Part shown: positions 48,481 through 57,027 of the stretch, piece after piece | Layout: each line of letters opens with the position of its first letter | Numbering within the stretch: the first letter of the stretch is position 1 | Source: Acidovorax sp. YS12 | Lineage (GTDB): Bacteria > Pseudomonadota > Gammaproteobacteria > Burkholderiales > Burkholderiaceae_C | Length of the DNA stretch: 64,000 bases | Assembly: GCA_021496925.1 (NCBI GenBank) | Contig: CP053915.1 | Location: forward strand, 4,801,501 to 4,865,500 | Direction: 5' to 3' | Program-made: the position numbers and the translations under genes | Notes under the pieces: generated by a model | The model's database searches: none | What the model saw: only the letters and a program-made list of their open reading frames with translations | What the model was told of the DNA's origin: nothing

Positions 48481-49299
48481 ATGCACTCCAAGCCCCGCTT
48501 TCCTGGCCGCATCGCGGCCTGCCTCGTTGCCCTGTGCGGCGCGTTCACGTCGGCGCAGGCGCACAACGTCTGGCTGCTGCCGTCGTCCACCGTGCTCTCC
48601 AAGGCCGAATGGATCACCGTGGACGCGGCCGTGTCCAACGACCTGTTCTTCTTCAACCACGTTCCGCTGAACCTCGACGGCCTCGCCGTGACGGCGCCCG
48701 ATGGCGCGTCCGTGGCGCCGCAGAACGTGCACAAGGGCAAGCTGCGCAGCGTGTTCGACCTGGAGCTGCAGCAGGCCGGCACCTACCGCCTCGCCGTGCT
48801 CAGCAATGGCCTTTTCGCCAGCTACAAGGACAAGGCCACGGGCCAGCCCCGCCGCTGGCGCGGCACGCCCGAGAAGTTCGCCGCCGAGGTGCCGGCCGAC
48901 GCGGTGGACCTGGCCGTCACCCAGGCCGTCGGCCGGGTCGAGACCTTCGTCACCGTGGGCAAGCCCAGCGCCGTCGCGCCCGCGCGTCAGGGCCTGGAGC
49001 TGGTGCCCGTGACCCACCCCAACGACCTGGCCAAGGGGGAGAAGGCCACCTTCGCCTTCCACCTGGACGGCAAGCCCGTGCCGGACCTCGAAGTGGTGCT
49101 GGTGCCGGGCGGCACGCGCTACCGCGATGCCGTGGGCGCGATCAAGGCCACGACCGATGCCAGCGGCCGTTTCAGCGTCACCTGGCCGCAGGCCGGCATG
49201 TACTGGATCGATGCCGACGTGAAGGACCAGAAGACCTCGCTGCCCCAGGCCAAGGAGCGCCGCCTGTCCTACGTGGGCACGGTGGAGGTGCTGCCCTGA
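48481..49299 (+). CDS. DUF4198 periplasmic protein
   Basis: A 272-residue exported protein (signal peptide ends 'GAFTSAQAHN'). DUF4198 proteins start with a His right after cleavage ('AHNVWLLPSSTVLSKAEWIT') and have two beta-sandwich parts ('FAFHLDGKPVPDLEVVLVPG', 'FSVTWPQAGMYWIDADVKD'). Relatives are found with nickel or cobalt uptake and with iron-reduction clusters. The free N-terminal His may bind metal. It lies 44 bp after the DUF2271 gene. Confidence 0.87.
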   Translation: MHSKPRFPGRIAACLVALCGAFTSAQAHNVWLLPSSTVLSKAEWITVDAAVSNDLFFFNHVPLNLDGLAVTAPDGASVAPQNVHKGKLRSVFDLELQQAGTYRLAVLSNGLFASYKDKATGQPRRWRGTPEKFAAEVPADAVDLAVTQAVGRVETFVTVGKPSAVAPARQGLELVPVTHPNDLAKGEKATFAFHLDGKPVPDLEVVLVPGGTRYRDAVGAIKATTDASGRFSVTWPQAGMYWIDADVKDQKTSLPQAKERRLSYVGTVEVLP

Positions 49300-49334
49300 G
49301 CTTCGCCGCCGCCACCCCCGCCGCGCCGCCGCGC

Positions 49335-50375
49335 GTGCGCTTCGCGGCCGACGTGCTGCGCGGCGCATGGGCCGGCGCCAGCGGGGCGGCCCAGGGCGCG
49401 GCGGCCGTGCCGCGCCATGCCGACCCGGCCCGGCTGCAAACGCTCGCCGGGCAGGCCATGGGCACGCGCTGGTCGGTGCGCCTGGACAACCCGGGCTTCG
49501 TGCCGCTCGTGCCCGTGCGCGCGGCCGTGGAGGCGGCGCTGGCGCTCGTGGTGCGGCAGATGAGCCCGTGGGAGGCGGATTCCGACCTCTCGCGCTTCAA
49601 CCGCGCGCCGGCCGGGAGCTGGCACGCGCTGCCCGCCGAATTCTTCACCGTGCTGCACAGCGCCTTCGCCTGGGCCCAGGCCAGCGGCGGCGCGTGGGAC
49701 CCGACCGTGGGCCCGCTGGTGGACCTGTGGGGCTTCGGCCCCCGGCCCGATCCGCTGGCGCCGCACCGGGCCGCCGTGCCCGGCGCGGCGGCGCTGGCGG
49801 CGGCGCGTGCGCGCGTCGGCTTCGGGCGCATCGCGCTGGACGCGCCGGCGCGCCGCGCCCTGCAGCCCGGCGGCGCGCACCTGGACCTGTGCGGCATCGC
49901 CAAGGGCTATGCGGTGGACCTGGCGGCGCAGGCGCTCGCCGGCCTGGGCTTCACCGACTTCCTGGTGGAAGTGGGCGGCGAACTGCGCGCGCGCGGCGTG
50001 CGCCCCGGCGGCCAGCCCTGGCGCGTGGCGGTGGACGCCGTGGCGGGCCTGCCCGCGCGCGTGCTGGCGCTGCGCGAACAGGCCGTGGCGACCTCGGGCG
50101 ACCACTGGCACGCCTTCGAGCACGGCGGGCGCCGCTATTCGCACACCATCGACCCGCGCAGCGGCGAGCCGGTGCGCCATGCGCTGGCCAGCGTCACCGT
50201 GCTGCATGCCGAATGCATGCAGGCCGACGCGCTGGCCACGCTGCTCACGGTGCTCGGGCCGCGGCAGGGCCTGGACTTCGCGCAGGCCCATGGCGTGGCC
50301 GCGCAGTGGTGCGAGCGCACCGGGGCGGGCACGGTGTTTCGCGCCACGTCGTTCTTTCCGGCGGACGGCGCATGA
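49335..50375 (+). CDS. apbE: FAD:protein FMN transferase
   Basis: About 346 residues. ApbE attaches FMN covalently to Thr/Ser of exported redox proteins. Seen in order: 'AGQAMGTRWSVRL' near the start, 'WEADSDLSRFNRAP', 'LDLCGIAKGYAVDLAAQAL', and 'ATSGDHWHAF' to 'YSHTIDPRSGEPV'. The usual DLGGIAKG appears as DLCGIAKG. No ATG gives a full-length protein; GTG at 49335 or 49353 is the best guess, because the ATG at 49458 falls inside the conserved MGT motif. Its stop overlaps the next start (ATGA). Confidence 0.88.
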   Translation: MRFAADVLRGAWAGASGAAQGAAAVPRHADPARLQTLAGQAMGTRWSVRLDNPGFVPLVPVRAAVEAALALVVRQMSPWEADSDLSRFNRAPAGSWHALPAEFFTVLHSAFAWAQASGGAWDPTVGPLVDLWGFGPRPDPLAPHRAAVPGAAALAAARARVGFGRIALDAPARRALQPGGAHLDLCGIAKGYAVDLAAQALAGLGFTDFLVEVGGELRARGVRPGGQPWRVAVDAVAGLPARVLALREQAVATSGDHWHAFEHGGRRYSHTIDPRSGEPVRHALASVTVLHAECMQADALATLLTVLGPRQGLDFAQAHGVAAQWCERTGAGTVFRATSFFPADGA

Positions 50376-51751
50376 GCGCCCTGGCCCCGCAGGCGCGCTG
50401 GCTGCTCGCCGCGCTGTGCGTGCTGCTCTACGCCGCGCTGTGCCTGGGCCTGTGGCGGCGCGCGCGGCGCCGTGCGCGCGCCGCCCGGGCCGAGGCCGCG
50501 GCCCTGGCCGCCGCGCCCGCGGGCAGCCAGCCGGTGCTGGTGGCCTACGCCAGCCAGACCGGCCAGGCCGAGGCCATCGCGCACGAGACGGCGCGCCTGC
50601 TGCACACCGCCGGCGAGTCCGTGCACCTGTGCGCGCTCGGCGCCGTCGATGCCGCGCTGCTCGCGCGCACGCGCACCGCGCTGTTCGTGGCCAGCACCTA
50701 CGGCGAGGGCGACGCGCCCGACAACGCCGCCGCTTTCCAGCAGGGCTGCATGGCGCGGCCCCTGGCGCTGGCGCACCTGCGCTGCGGCGTGCTGGCGCTG
50801 GGCGACCGGCAGTACGCGCGCTTCTGCGGCTTCGGCCAGGCGCTGGCCGCGTGGCTCGCGGCCAGCGGCGCCGAGGCCCTGTTCGATGCCGTGGAGATGG
50901 ACAACGGCGCCCCCGAGGCGCTGCGCCGCTGGCAGCAGCACCTGGGCCAGGTGGCGCTGCTGGACGCCACGCCCGCGTGGCAGGCCCCGGCGTTCGCGCC
51001 CTGGCGGCTGGCCGAGCGCATCCACCTGAACCCCGGCAGCGCGGGCGGGGCGGTGTTCCACCTGGCGTTCGCGCCGCCGCCGGGCGTGGCGGCGGATTGG
51101 CAATCGGGCGACCTGGCCGAAGTGCGCGTGCCCGCCGACCCGGAGCGCCCGCGCGACTATTCCATCGCCTCCATCGCTGCCGATGGCTGCGTGCACCTGC
51201 TGGTGCGCGCGGCCGTGCGTGCCGATGGCCGCCCCGGCCTGGCTTCGCAGTGGCTGTGCCAGGGCCTGGCGCCGGGCGCCACGGTGGACATGCGGCTGCG
51301 CCCGCACGGCAACTTCCGCCTCGCGGGCAACGCGGGGCGGCCGCTCATCCTCATCGGCAACGGCACCGGCCTGGCGGGGCTGCGCGGCCACCTGCGCGCG
51401 CGCGCCGCGCAGGGGGCGGGGCCGAACTGGCTGGTGTTCGGCGAGCGCGCGGCGGCGCACGACTTCCTGCACCGCGAGGAACTGCTGCGCTGGCAGGCCG
51501 AGGGCGTGCTGGCGCGGCTCGATCTCGCGTTCTCGCGCGACCAGGCGCAGCGCATCTACGTCCAGCACCGGCTGGCCGCGCAGGCCGGGCTGCTGCGCGA
51601 CTGGGTGCTGGGGCAGGGCGCGGCCCTCTACGTCTGCGGCAGCCTGCAGGGCATGGCGCAGGGCGTGGACGAAGCGCTGCGCACGGTGCTCGGCGATGCC
51701 GTGGTGGACGCCATGGTGCGGGACGGGCGCCTGCGGCGCGACGTGTATTGA
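50372..51751 (+). CDS. Membrane-anchored diflavin (flavodoxin + FNR) reductase
   Basis: A 459-residue protein. An N-terminal membrane helix ('WLLAALCVLLYAALCLGLW') is followed by basic residues, then a flavodoxin domain ('ASQTGQAEAIA', 'STYGEGDAPDNA', 'ALGDRQYARFCGFGQAL'). A sulfite-reductase-type FAD/NADPH module follows ('RPRDYSIASIA', 'LIGNGTGLAGLRGHL', 'YVCGSLQGMAQGVDEAL'). Electrons should pass from NADPH via FAD and FMN to a membrane partner, plausibly the PepSY protein. It closes the five-gene operon. Confidence 0.9.
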   Translation: MSALAPQARWLLAALCVLLYAALCLGLWRRARRRARAARAEAAALAAAPAGSQPVLVAYASQTGQAEAIAHETARLLHTAGESVHLCALGAVDAALLARTRTALFVASTYGEGDAPDNAAAFQQGCMARPLALAHLRCGVLALGDRQYARFCGFGQALAAWLAASGAEALFDAVEMDNGAPEALRRWQQHLGQVALLDATPAWQAPAFAPWRLAERIHLNPGSAGGAVFHLAFAPPPGVAADWQSGDLAEVRVPADPERPRDYSIASIAADGCVHLLVRAAVRADGRPGLASQWLCQGLAPGATVDMRLRPHGNFRLAGNAGRPLILIGNGTGLAGLRGHLRARAAQGAGPNWLVFGERAAAHDFLHREELLRWQAEGVLARLDLAFSRDQAQRIYVQHRLAAQAGLLRDWVLGQGAALYVCGSLQGMAQGVDEALRTVLGDAVVDAMVRDGRLRRDVY

Positions 51752-51786
51752 GCCTGGGCTGGCGCTGGGGTCTTTCAAGCCGAATC

Positions 51787-51827
51787 GGACTCCATCCCTT
51801 GCGTGGAAAGCGCAGGGTGCTATGAAA
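51787..51827 (-). repeat. Dispersed palindromic repeat, copy 9
   Basis: Minus-strand reading: TTTCATAGCACCCTGCGCTT…AAGGGATGGAGTCC. It is a diverged copy after the diflavin reductase gene. Confidence 0.7.
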
Positions 51828-51930
51828 AACAGAGTGATCTGACCGGCGCGGCAGCCTGCGGCCCGCAGGGCACGCGGCGGTTTTGTCGCATTTCTGAGAC
51901 GATGCGGGCACAAGATGGATACAAATCAAA

Positions 51931-51950
51931 CACAAATCATTCTCGTTTGT
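51931..51950 (+). promoter_or_regulatory. Fur box of the 52051 receptor
   Basis: ACAAATCATTCTCGTTTGT (51932-51950) has the outer inverted repeat ACAAA/TTTGT and the ATCATTCTC core of Fur sites. It is followed by the A/T-rich AATAATTTC and lies about 100 bp before the receptor start. Confidence 0.75.
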
Positions 51951-52050
51951 AATAATTTCTCTCTGATAGCCCCTGTGTGCAGAACAAAACACTCCAGAGC
52001 ATGACCGGGCCTTCGTCTTTCCCGTTCTTTCTTTTCTGGAGTCGTTTTCC

Positions 52051-54204
52051 ATGCAACGTATCCCGCGCGGCGCCTGTCCGCTGCATCGCTCTGTCCTGGC
52101 CGCCCTGATCGCGGGCCTTGGCGCCGCCAGCGCCCAGGCCCAGGCCCCGGAGGCCGCCTCGCTCAAGGAGGTGGTGATCTCCGCCTCGGGCTTCGAGCAG
52201 GACGTCCGGGAGGCGCCGGCCTCCATCACCGTCATCACGCGCGAGCAGCTGGAGCAAAAGCGCTTCAACAGCATCGCCCAGGCGCTGGAGGACGTGGAGG
52301 GCGTGGACATCGGCGCGGCCACCGACAAGACCGGCGGCCTGAACATCAGCATCCGCGGCATGCCCAGCGACTACACGCTGATCCTCATCGACGGCCGGCG
52401 CCAGAACGCCCCGGGCAACGTCGCGCCCAACGATTTCATGGGCACGCAGACCAGCTTCCTGCCGCCGGTCTCGGCGATCGAGCGCATCGAGGTCATCCGC
52501 GGCCCCATGTCCACGCTCTACGGCTCCGACGCCATGGGCGGCGTCATCAACATCATCACGCGCAAGGTGGGCAAGACCTGGGCCGGCGCGGTCGGCGCCG
52601 ACTACGCGCTGCAGCAGGAGTCGGCCTTCGGCGACACGCGCGCCGCCCGCTTCTACCTGAGCGGCCCGCTGCGCACGGACGTGGCCGGCCTCACGCTGCG
52701 CGGCAGCACCTTCCACCGCGGCGCGGCCGACATCCGCTACGCCGGCGTCGGCGGCAAGGAGCAGATCCCCATCATGGGCTCCAACCCCGCCAGGAGCGAC
52801 GTGCACAACCTGGGCGCGCGCCTCACGCTCACGCCCAACCGCTACCACGACATCACGCTCGACGTGGACACCGGCCGCCAGACCTACGACAACGCCGGCA
52901 ACCGCCTGGGCACCCAGGGCATGCAGGGCGGCTACGGCCCCGAACTCAAGTTCAACCGCGACCAGGTGGTGCTGGCGCACACCGGCCGCTACGGCTTCGG
53001 CACCTGGGACACGAGCTACCAGGCCAACCGCACCGAGACCATTGGCCGCACCATTCCCCCGGGCACGCCCGGCGCCGTGGCGGGCAGCGGGCGCACGCTG
53101 GAGGTGGAGAGCAAGGTGTTCGACACCAAGCTGGTGCTGCCCTGGGGCGGCAGCCACCTGAGCACCGTGGGCGGCCAGTGGTGGGACGCCAGGATGCAGG
53201 ACGGCGTGGCGCCGGAGAACTTCAAGTTCACGCAGAAGGCGCTGTTCGCCGAGGATGAGTGGAGCCTGACCGACGCCTTCAAGCTCACCATGGGCGTGCG
53301 CTACGACAAGCACAGCATCTTCGGCGGCAAGGCCAGCCCGCGCGTCTACGGTGTGTGGAACGCCGCGCCGCAGTGGACGCTCAAGGGCGGCGTGAGCCAT
53401 GGCTACAAGACGCCGCGCGTCGAGCAGCTCACGCCCGGCATCAACGGCTTCGGCGGCCAGGGCACGATCCCGCTGATCGGCACGCCCACGCTCAAGCCCG
53501 AGACCAGCCAGAACGTCGAACTGGGCCTGTACTTCGACAACCAGCAGGGCGTGCTGGCCAGCGCCACGCTGTTCAACAACGAGTTCAAGGACAAGATCAC
53601 CAGCGGCACCGGCCTGCCCAACTGCCGCTACGCCGCCTCGCCCAACCGCCCCGGCTGCGTGGACTTCGGCAACTGGCCCAACGTGGATCTGTTCGGCCAG
53701 CAGGTGAACGTGGACGAAGCGGTGACGCGCGGCATCGAGCTCAACGCCAAGCTCCCGCTGGCGCGCGGCTGGTCGGCCAGCGCCAACTACACCTACACGC
53801 ACAGCGAGCAAAAGAGCGGCGCCAGCAAGGGCCAGCCGCTGACCGACACGCCCGAGCACGCGCTCAACGCGCGCCTGGACTGGGCGCTGGCGGCGAACTG
53901 GAACGTCTGGCTGCGCGGCGAGTACCGCAGCGAACGCTACCGCGACCCCGGCACCACCGCCGCCACGCGCGCGGCGGCTGCGGCGCTGGGCGACTACAAG
54001 GCCTATACCCTGCTGCACCTGGGCGGCGCGTGGCGCGTAAACCCGCAGTTCACCGTGAGCGCGGCGGTCTACAACCTGCTCAACAAGAGCTTCATCGACT
54101 ACCGCATTTACAACGTGCCGGGCGCGGCAGCGCAGGCGGGCAACATCTACCGCAACCCGCAGGAGGGCCGCCGCCTGTGGGTCTCGGCCAACTACGAGTT
54201 CTGA
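52051..54204 (+). CDS. TonB-dependent ferric-siderophore receptor (FepA/CirA-like)
   Basis: A 717-residue outer-membrane receptor without an STN domain. The signal peptide ends 'AASAQAQAP', and the TonB box is near 'LKEVVISASGFEQ'. Plug segments are 'REAPASITVITREQLEQKRF' and 'VERIEVIRGPMSTLYGSDAM' (the latter as 'IERIEVIRGP'). Barrel strands end in '…RRLWVSANYEF'. The fold and length match catecholate-siderophore receptors. Its own Fur box and its place after the electron-transfer operon suggest a joint import-and-reduction pathway. Confidence 0.93.
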   Translation: MQRIPRGACPLHRSVLAALIAGLGAASAQAQAPEAASLKEVVISASGFEQDVREAPASITVITREQLEQKRFNSIAQALEDVEGVDIGAATDKTGGLNISIRGMPSDYTLILIDGRRQNAPGNVAPNDFMGTQTSFLPPVSAIERIEVIRGPMSTLYGSDAMGGVINIITRKVGKTWAGAVGADYALQQESAFGDTRAARFYLSGPLRTDVAGLTLRGSTFHRGAADIRYAGVGGKEQIPIMGSNPARSDVHNLGARLTLTPNRYHDITLDVDTGRQTYDNAGNRLGTQGMQGGYGPELKFNRDQVVLAHTGRYGFGTWDTSYQANRTETIGRTIPPGTPGAVAGSGRTLEVESKVFDTKLVLPWGGSHLSTVGGQWWDARMQDGVAPENFKFTQKALFAEDEWSLTDAFKLTMGVRYDKHSIFGGKASPRVYGVWNAAPQWTLKGGVSHGYKTPRVEQLTPGINGFGGQGTIPLIGTPTLKPETSQNVELGLYFDNQQGVLASATLFNNEFKDKITSGTGLPNCRYAASPNRPGCVDFGNWPNVDLFGQQVNVDEAVTRGIELNAKLPLARGWSASANYTYTHSEQKSGASKGQPLTDTPEHALNARLDWALAANWNVWLRGEYRSERYRDPGTTAATRAAAAALGDYKAYTLLHLGGAWRVNPQFTVSAAVYNLLNKSFIDYRIYNVPGAAAQAGNIYRNPQEGRRLWVSANYEF

Positions 54205-54212
54205 ACTTGCGT

Positions 54213-54239
54213 GCCCTTGGCTCTGGATGGGCCAAGGGC
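54213..54239 (+). terminator. Hairpin after the receptor gene
   Basis: GCCCTTGGC (54213-54221) and GCCAAGGGC (54231-54239) form a perfect 9-bp stem 9 bases after the stop codon. There is no T-run, so termination would need Rho or be partial. Confidence 0.5.
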
Positions 54240-54392
54240 CGCATGGGGACATGGCGACGGCAAACCGTGGAGCAACCTGGCGGGCCGACGGCAAGGGGCC
54301 AAGCTTTATCGCGGCTTCAGGTGGTTCGGCATGCCACGGCTGCACGGCCTGCGGCAGCCAATTCGCGCGGCCGTCGAATCAACCTGAAGTGG

Positions 54393-54423
54393 TTGACTTA
54401 GAGCGCACTCCAACTTCTAGGAT
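54393..54423 (+). promoter_or_regulatory. MerR-type promoter with a 19-bp spacer
   Basis: -35 TTGACT (54393-54398) and -10 TAGGAT (54418-54423) are separated by 19 bp. The spacer contains the near-palindrome TTAGAGCGCACTCCAA. Over-long spacers that need twisting by a bound activator are the hallmark of MerR-family promoters. Confidence 0.75.
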
Positions 54424-54429
54424 CGCGCC

Positions 54430-54870
54430 ATGGAATCTCTTCTGAGCATTGAAGAAGTCGCCCGGCGCACGGGCCTGACGGCCCATACCCTTCGCTACTA
54501 CGAGCGCATCGGGCTGATCGCCCCGGTTGGCCGTGCGGCGGGAGGCCAGCGGCGCTATGCGGCATCCGACATGGCTTGGATCGAATTCCTGCTGCGCTTG
54601 CGAACGACGCACATGCCCATCGGCAAGATGCAGGCGTTCGCAGAACTACGCGGCGCTGGGGACTCGACGGTGCCGGATCGTCGCCAGATGCTGGAAGAAC
54701 ACTTGACGGAAGTTCTGGCGGAAATCGAAGCGATGCGCCAATCCGCAGATGCTTTGCAGGCGAAGATCGCGCATTACCGCTGGTTGGAGCAGTCCTTGGC
54801 GCCGGATTCAATCTCTGGTGAAGGACATGCTGATGAACATCGAAAACCGCTACGAGCGCGGACTCGCTAA
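54430..54870 (+). CDS. MerR-family transcriptional regulator
   Basis: A 146-residue protein. The winged helix is 'SIEEVARRTGLTAHTLRYYE' plus 'RIGLIAPVGRAAGGQRRYAA', and the dimerising coiled coil is 'LEEHLTEVLAEIEAMRQSAD'. It has no conserved metal-binding Cys pair, so it resembles the AdhR/NmlR group that responds to reactive aldehydes or electrophiles. It overlaps the downstream carboxymuconolactone-decarboxylase-like gene by 38 bp and is likely autoregulated through the 19-bp-spacer promoter. Confidence 0.9.
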   Translation: MESLLSIEEVARRTGLTAHTLRYYERIGLIAPVGRAAGGQRRYAASDMAWIEFLLRLRTTHMPIGKMQAFAELRGAGDSTVPDRRQMLEEHLTEVLAEIEAMRQSADALQAKIAHYRWLEQSLAPDSISGEGHADEHRKPLRARTR

Positions 54871-55216
54871 GCTGCGTGAAATCGACGGCGAGGCTGGTGA
54901 GAACGTATTGCGAAGCCTGGAAGACATTGCCCCGGACTTCGCCCGCTACCTGATCGAGTTTCCTTTTGGCGACGTGTATTCCCGCCCCGGCCTTGACCTG
55001 AAAAGCCGTGAAATCGCCGTCGTCGCCGCGCTGACTGCGCTGGGCAATGCAGCGCCCCAACTCAAGGTGCACGTTCAGGGCGCGCTCAACGTGGGCGTCA
55101 CGCGCACGGAGATCGTCGAAACCATCATGCAGATGGCGGTTTATGCCGGCTTTCCGGCGGCGCTCAATGGGTTGGCGGCTGCCAAGGAAGTCTTTGTGCG
55201 GGAGGGCGCCCAATGA
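54833..55216 (+). CDS. Carboxymuconolactone decarboxylase family protein
   Basis: A 127-residue all-helical protein of the CMD family ('NRYERGLAKLREIDGEAGEN', 'DLKSREIAVVAALTALGNAA', 'EIVETIMQMAVYAGFPAALN'). The AhpD CxxC pair is absent, so it belongs with the gamma-CMD-like branch rather than with peroxidase partners. ATG 54833 has GAAGGAC at a workable distance; ATG 54827 is too close. It is a typical target of the MerR regulator with which it overlaps. Confidence 0.87.
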   Translation: MNIENRYERGLAKLREIDGEAGENVLRSLEDIAPDFARYLIEFPFGDVYSRPGLDLKSREIAVVAALTALGNAAPQLKVHVQGALNVGVTRTEIVETIMQMAVYAGFPAALNGLAAAKEVFVREGAQ

Positions 55217-55372
55217 AGCGAGCCATTGCGCATGCGGGCCTTGCGGTGAGTGGCGTGAGTTTGCCGGACAGGCCCGGTACGGGGGCATGAACACCTTGCG
55301 GCCCAAGTGATGGAGAGACCTGCTGTATCTGGCTTCGGCGCGATCCAGCGCAAGGCCGGGCTGGAACCATCG

Positions 55373-55413
55373 AAAAAAGGGAGTGCCGCACTGGGGTGAT
55401 GCACTCCTTTTTT
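55373..55413. terminator. Bidirectional terminator between the CMD and panE genes
   Basis: AAAAAAGG(G)AGTGC (55373-55386) pairs with GCACTCCTTTTTT (55401-55413) with one bulged base. The A-run and T-run make it effective on both strands, as suits convergent genes. The T-run flows directly into dispersed repeat copy 10. Confidence 0.82.
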
Positions 55414-55453
55414 CATAGCTTCTGGCGCTTTCCCAGCAAGGGCTAGAGGCCAT
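55414..55453 (+). repeat. Dispersed palindromic repeat, copy 10
   Basis: CATAGCTTCTGGCGCTTTCC…AAGGGCTAGAGGCCATT begins right after the terminator T-run and ends at the panE stop codon. Confidence 0.8.
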
Positions 55454-56386
55454 TCAGGCCATTGATTTCGCCTCCAGCATGCGCACCAGCACCAGCAGCG
55501 CGCGGTTGACCGGCGTGGGCAGCCCCAGCGCCGTGCCGCGCTGCACCACGTAGCCGTTGAGGTGCGCGATCTCGGTGGGCCGGCCGCGTGCCAGGTCCTG
55601 CGCGGTGGAGGAGCGCTGGCCGGCCATCGTCCGCGCGATGTCCTGCACGGCGGCGCGGATGCCGTCCGGCAGCTGCACGCCGTCAGCCCGGGCCACGGCC
55701 AGGCACTCGGCCACCAGGTCGTCGATCACCGCGCTGGCGCCGTCCTGCGCCATGAGCCAGCCGTAGGGCTGCTGCACGATGGCCGAGAGCGCGTTGTACG
55801 CGCAGTTGATGACCAGCTTGGCCCACAGCGCGCCGCGCACGTTGTCCGACACCTCGGTGGGGACACCCGCCTGCCCCAGCGCCTGCGCCAGGCGCGCGCT
55901 GGCGGGCGACGGGCCCACCACCAGCTCGCCGCGCCCGAAGTGCCGCACATGCCCCGGCCCCGCCATGGCCGTGGCCACGTACACCACGGCGGCCACCACC
56001 GGGTGGCCGGGGCCTAGCACGGCGCGCACGCGCGCGTCGTTGTCCACGCCGTTCTGCAGCGTCAGCACCAGCGCGCCGGGGGCCAGGTGGGGCTGCATCT
56101 GCCGCGCCGCCGCTTCGGTGCCGGTGGATTTGACGCACAGCAGCACCACGTCGGCGCCTTGCACGGCGCGGGCCTCGGTGCTGGCCTGCAGCGGCACGTG
56201 CGTGTCCTGCGTGGCGGTTTGCAGGCGCAGGCCGTGGGCCGCGATGGCCTGCACGTGCGCCGGCCGCCCCACCAGCCGCACGGTGTGGCCCGCCTGCGCC
56301 AGCAGCGCGCCGAAGTAGCAGCCCACGGCCCCGGCGCCCATGATGGCGAACGACAGGCGGGAGGCGGGGGCGGCAGTGGGCGTCAT
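55454..56386 (-). CDS. 2-dehydropantoate 2-reductase family protein (PanE/ApbA)
   Basis: A 310-residue NADPH-dependent ketoacid reductase. The Rossmann motif is 'IMGAGAVGCYFGALLAQAGH', and the NADP-binding region includes 'LLCVKSTGTEAAARQMQPHL' and 'LTLQNGVDNDARV'. The catalytic Lys is in 'ALWAKLVINCAYNALSA' and the substrate Asn/Ser region is near the C-terminus. It may make pantoate for coenzyme A, but many paralogues act on other ketoacids. Confidence 0.9.
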   Translation of the reverse strand: MTPTAAPASRLSFAIMGAGAVGCYFGALLAQAGHTVRLVGRPAHVQAIAAHGLRLQTATQDTHVPLQASTEARAVQGADVVLLCVKSTGTEAAARQMQPHLAPGALVLTLQNGVDNDARVRAVLGPGHPVVAAVVYVATAMAGPGHVRHFGRGELVVGPSPASARLAQALGQAGVPTEVSDNVRGALWAKLVINCAYNALSAIVQQPYGWLMAQDGASAVIDDLVAECLAVARADGVQLPDGIRAAVQDIARTMAGQRSSTAQDLARGRPTEIAHLNGYVVQRGTALGLPTPVNRALLVLVRMLEAKSMA

Positions 56387-56470
56387 GGCGAATCCTGGGT
56401 GCGAGAGAGCAGGCGTGATTGTCGCGCGCCGTGGCGGGCGTGCCATGGCCGCACCACGGCACGCTGCCCG

Positions 56471-57016
56471 CTATGCCTGCGCGCCGCCGCGCCGCAGCCG
56501 GTACAGCGCGTGCTGGAGCAAGGGGCTGCCGGCCTCCAGCAGCGGGTGCGCGAAGGTGCCCGCGGCGTGCATGCCCAGGCGCTCCATGACCGCGCGGGAG
56601 CGGCGGTTGCCTACGGTGGTGAACGCGACGATTTCTTCCAGCCCCAGCGTCTCGAAGCCGAAGCGCAGCGCCTGCGCGGCGGCTTCCGAGGCCAGCCCCT
56701 GGCCCCAGTACGCGCGGGCCAGGCGCCAGAGCACCTCCACGCAGGGCGAAAAGGGCAGCAGGGGCGACGGCACATGCAGCCCGACGCAGCCGATGAAGGC
56801 GCCATCCGCCTTCGCCTCCACGGCCCAGGGCCCCCAGCCGTGCTCGCGCACCAGGGCCTCGCAGCGGTCCGCCATGGCGTCGCTCTGCGCCCGGGTGAGC
56901 GGCGCGGGAAAGAACGCCATCACGCGCGGATCGGCGTTCAGGGCCGCGAAAGGCGCGCGGTCCGCCGCCGTCCATGGGCGCAGGCGCAGCCGGGGTGTTT
57001 CGAGCGTGCCGTGCAT
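56471..57016 (-). CDS. GNAT-family N-acetyltransferase (RimJ/RimL type)
   Basis: A 181-residue protein of the 'acetyltransf_3' group. It starts 'LETPRLRLRPWTAADRAPFA', and the acetyl-CoA-binding strand-loop is 'VLWRLARAYWGQGLASEAAA'. It ends with 'FTTVGNRRSRAVMERLGMHA'. The substrate (a protein N-terminus, amine or antibiotic) is not predictable. It lies 84 bp upstream of the panE gene and 11 bp downstream of the tag-like gene, so these form a minus-strand run. Confidence 0.9.
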   Translation of the reverse strand: MHGTLETPRLRLRPWTAADRAPFAALNADPRVMAFFPAPLTRAQSDAMADRCEALVREHGWGPWAVEAKADGAFIGCVGLHVPSPLLPFSPCVEVLWRLARAYWGQGLASEAAAQALRFGFETLGLEEIVAFTTVGNRRSRAVMERLGMHAAGTFAHPLLEAGSPLLQHALYRLRRGGAQA

Positions 57017-57027
57017 GCGATGCGCCG

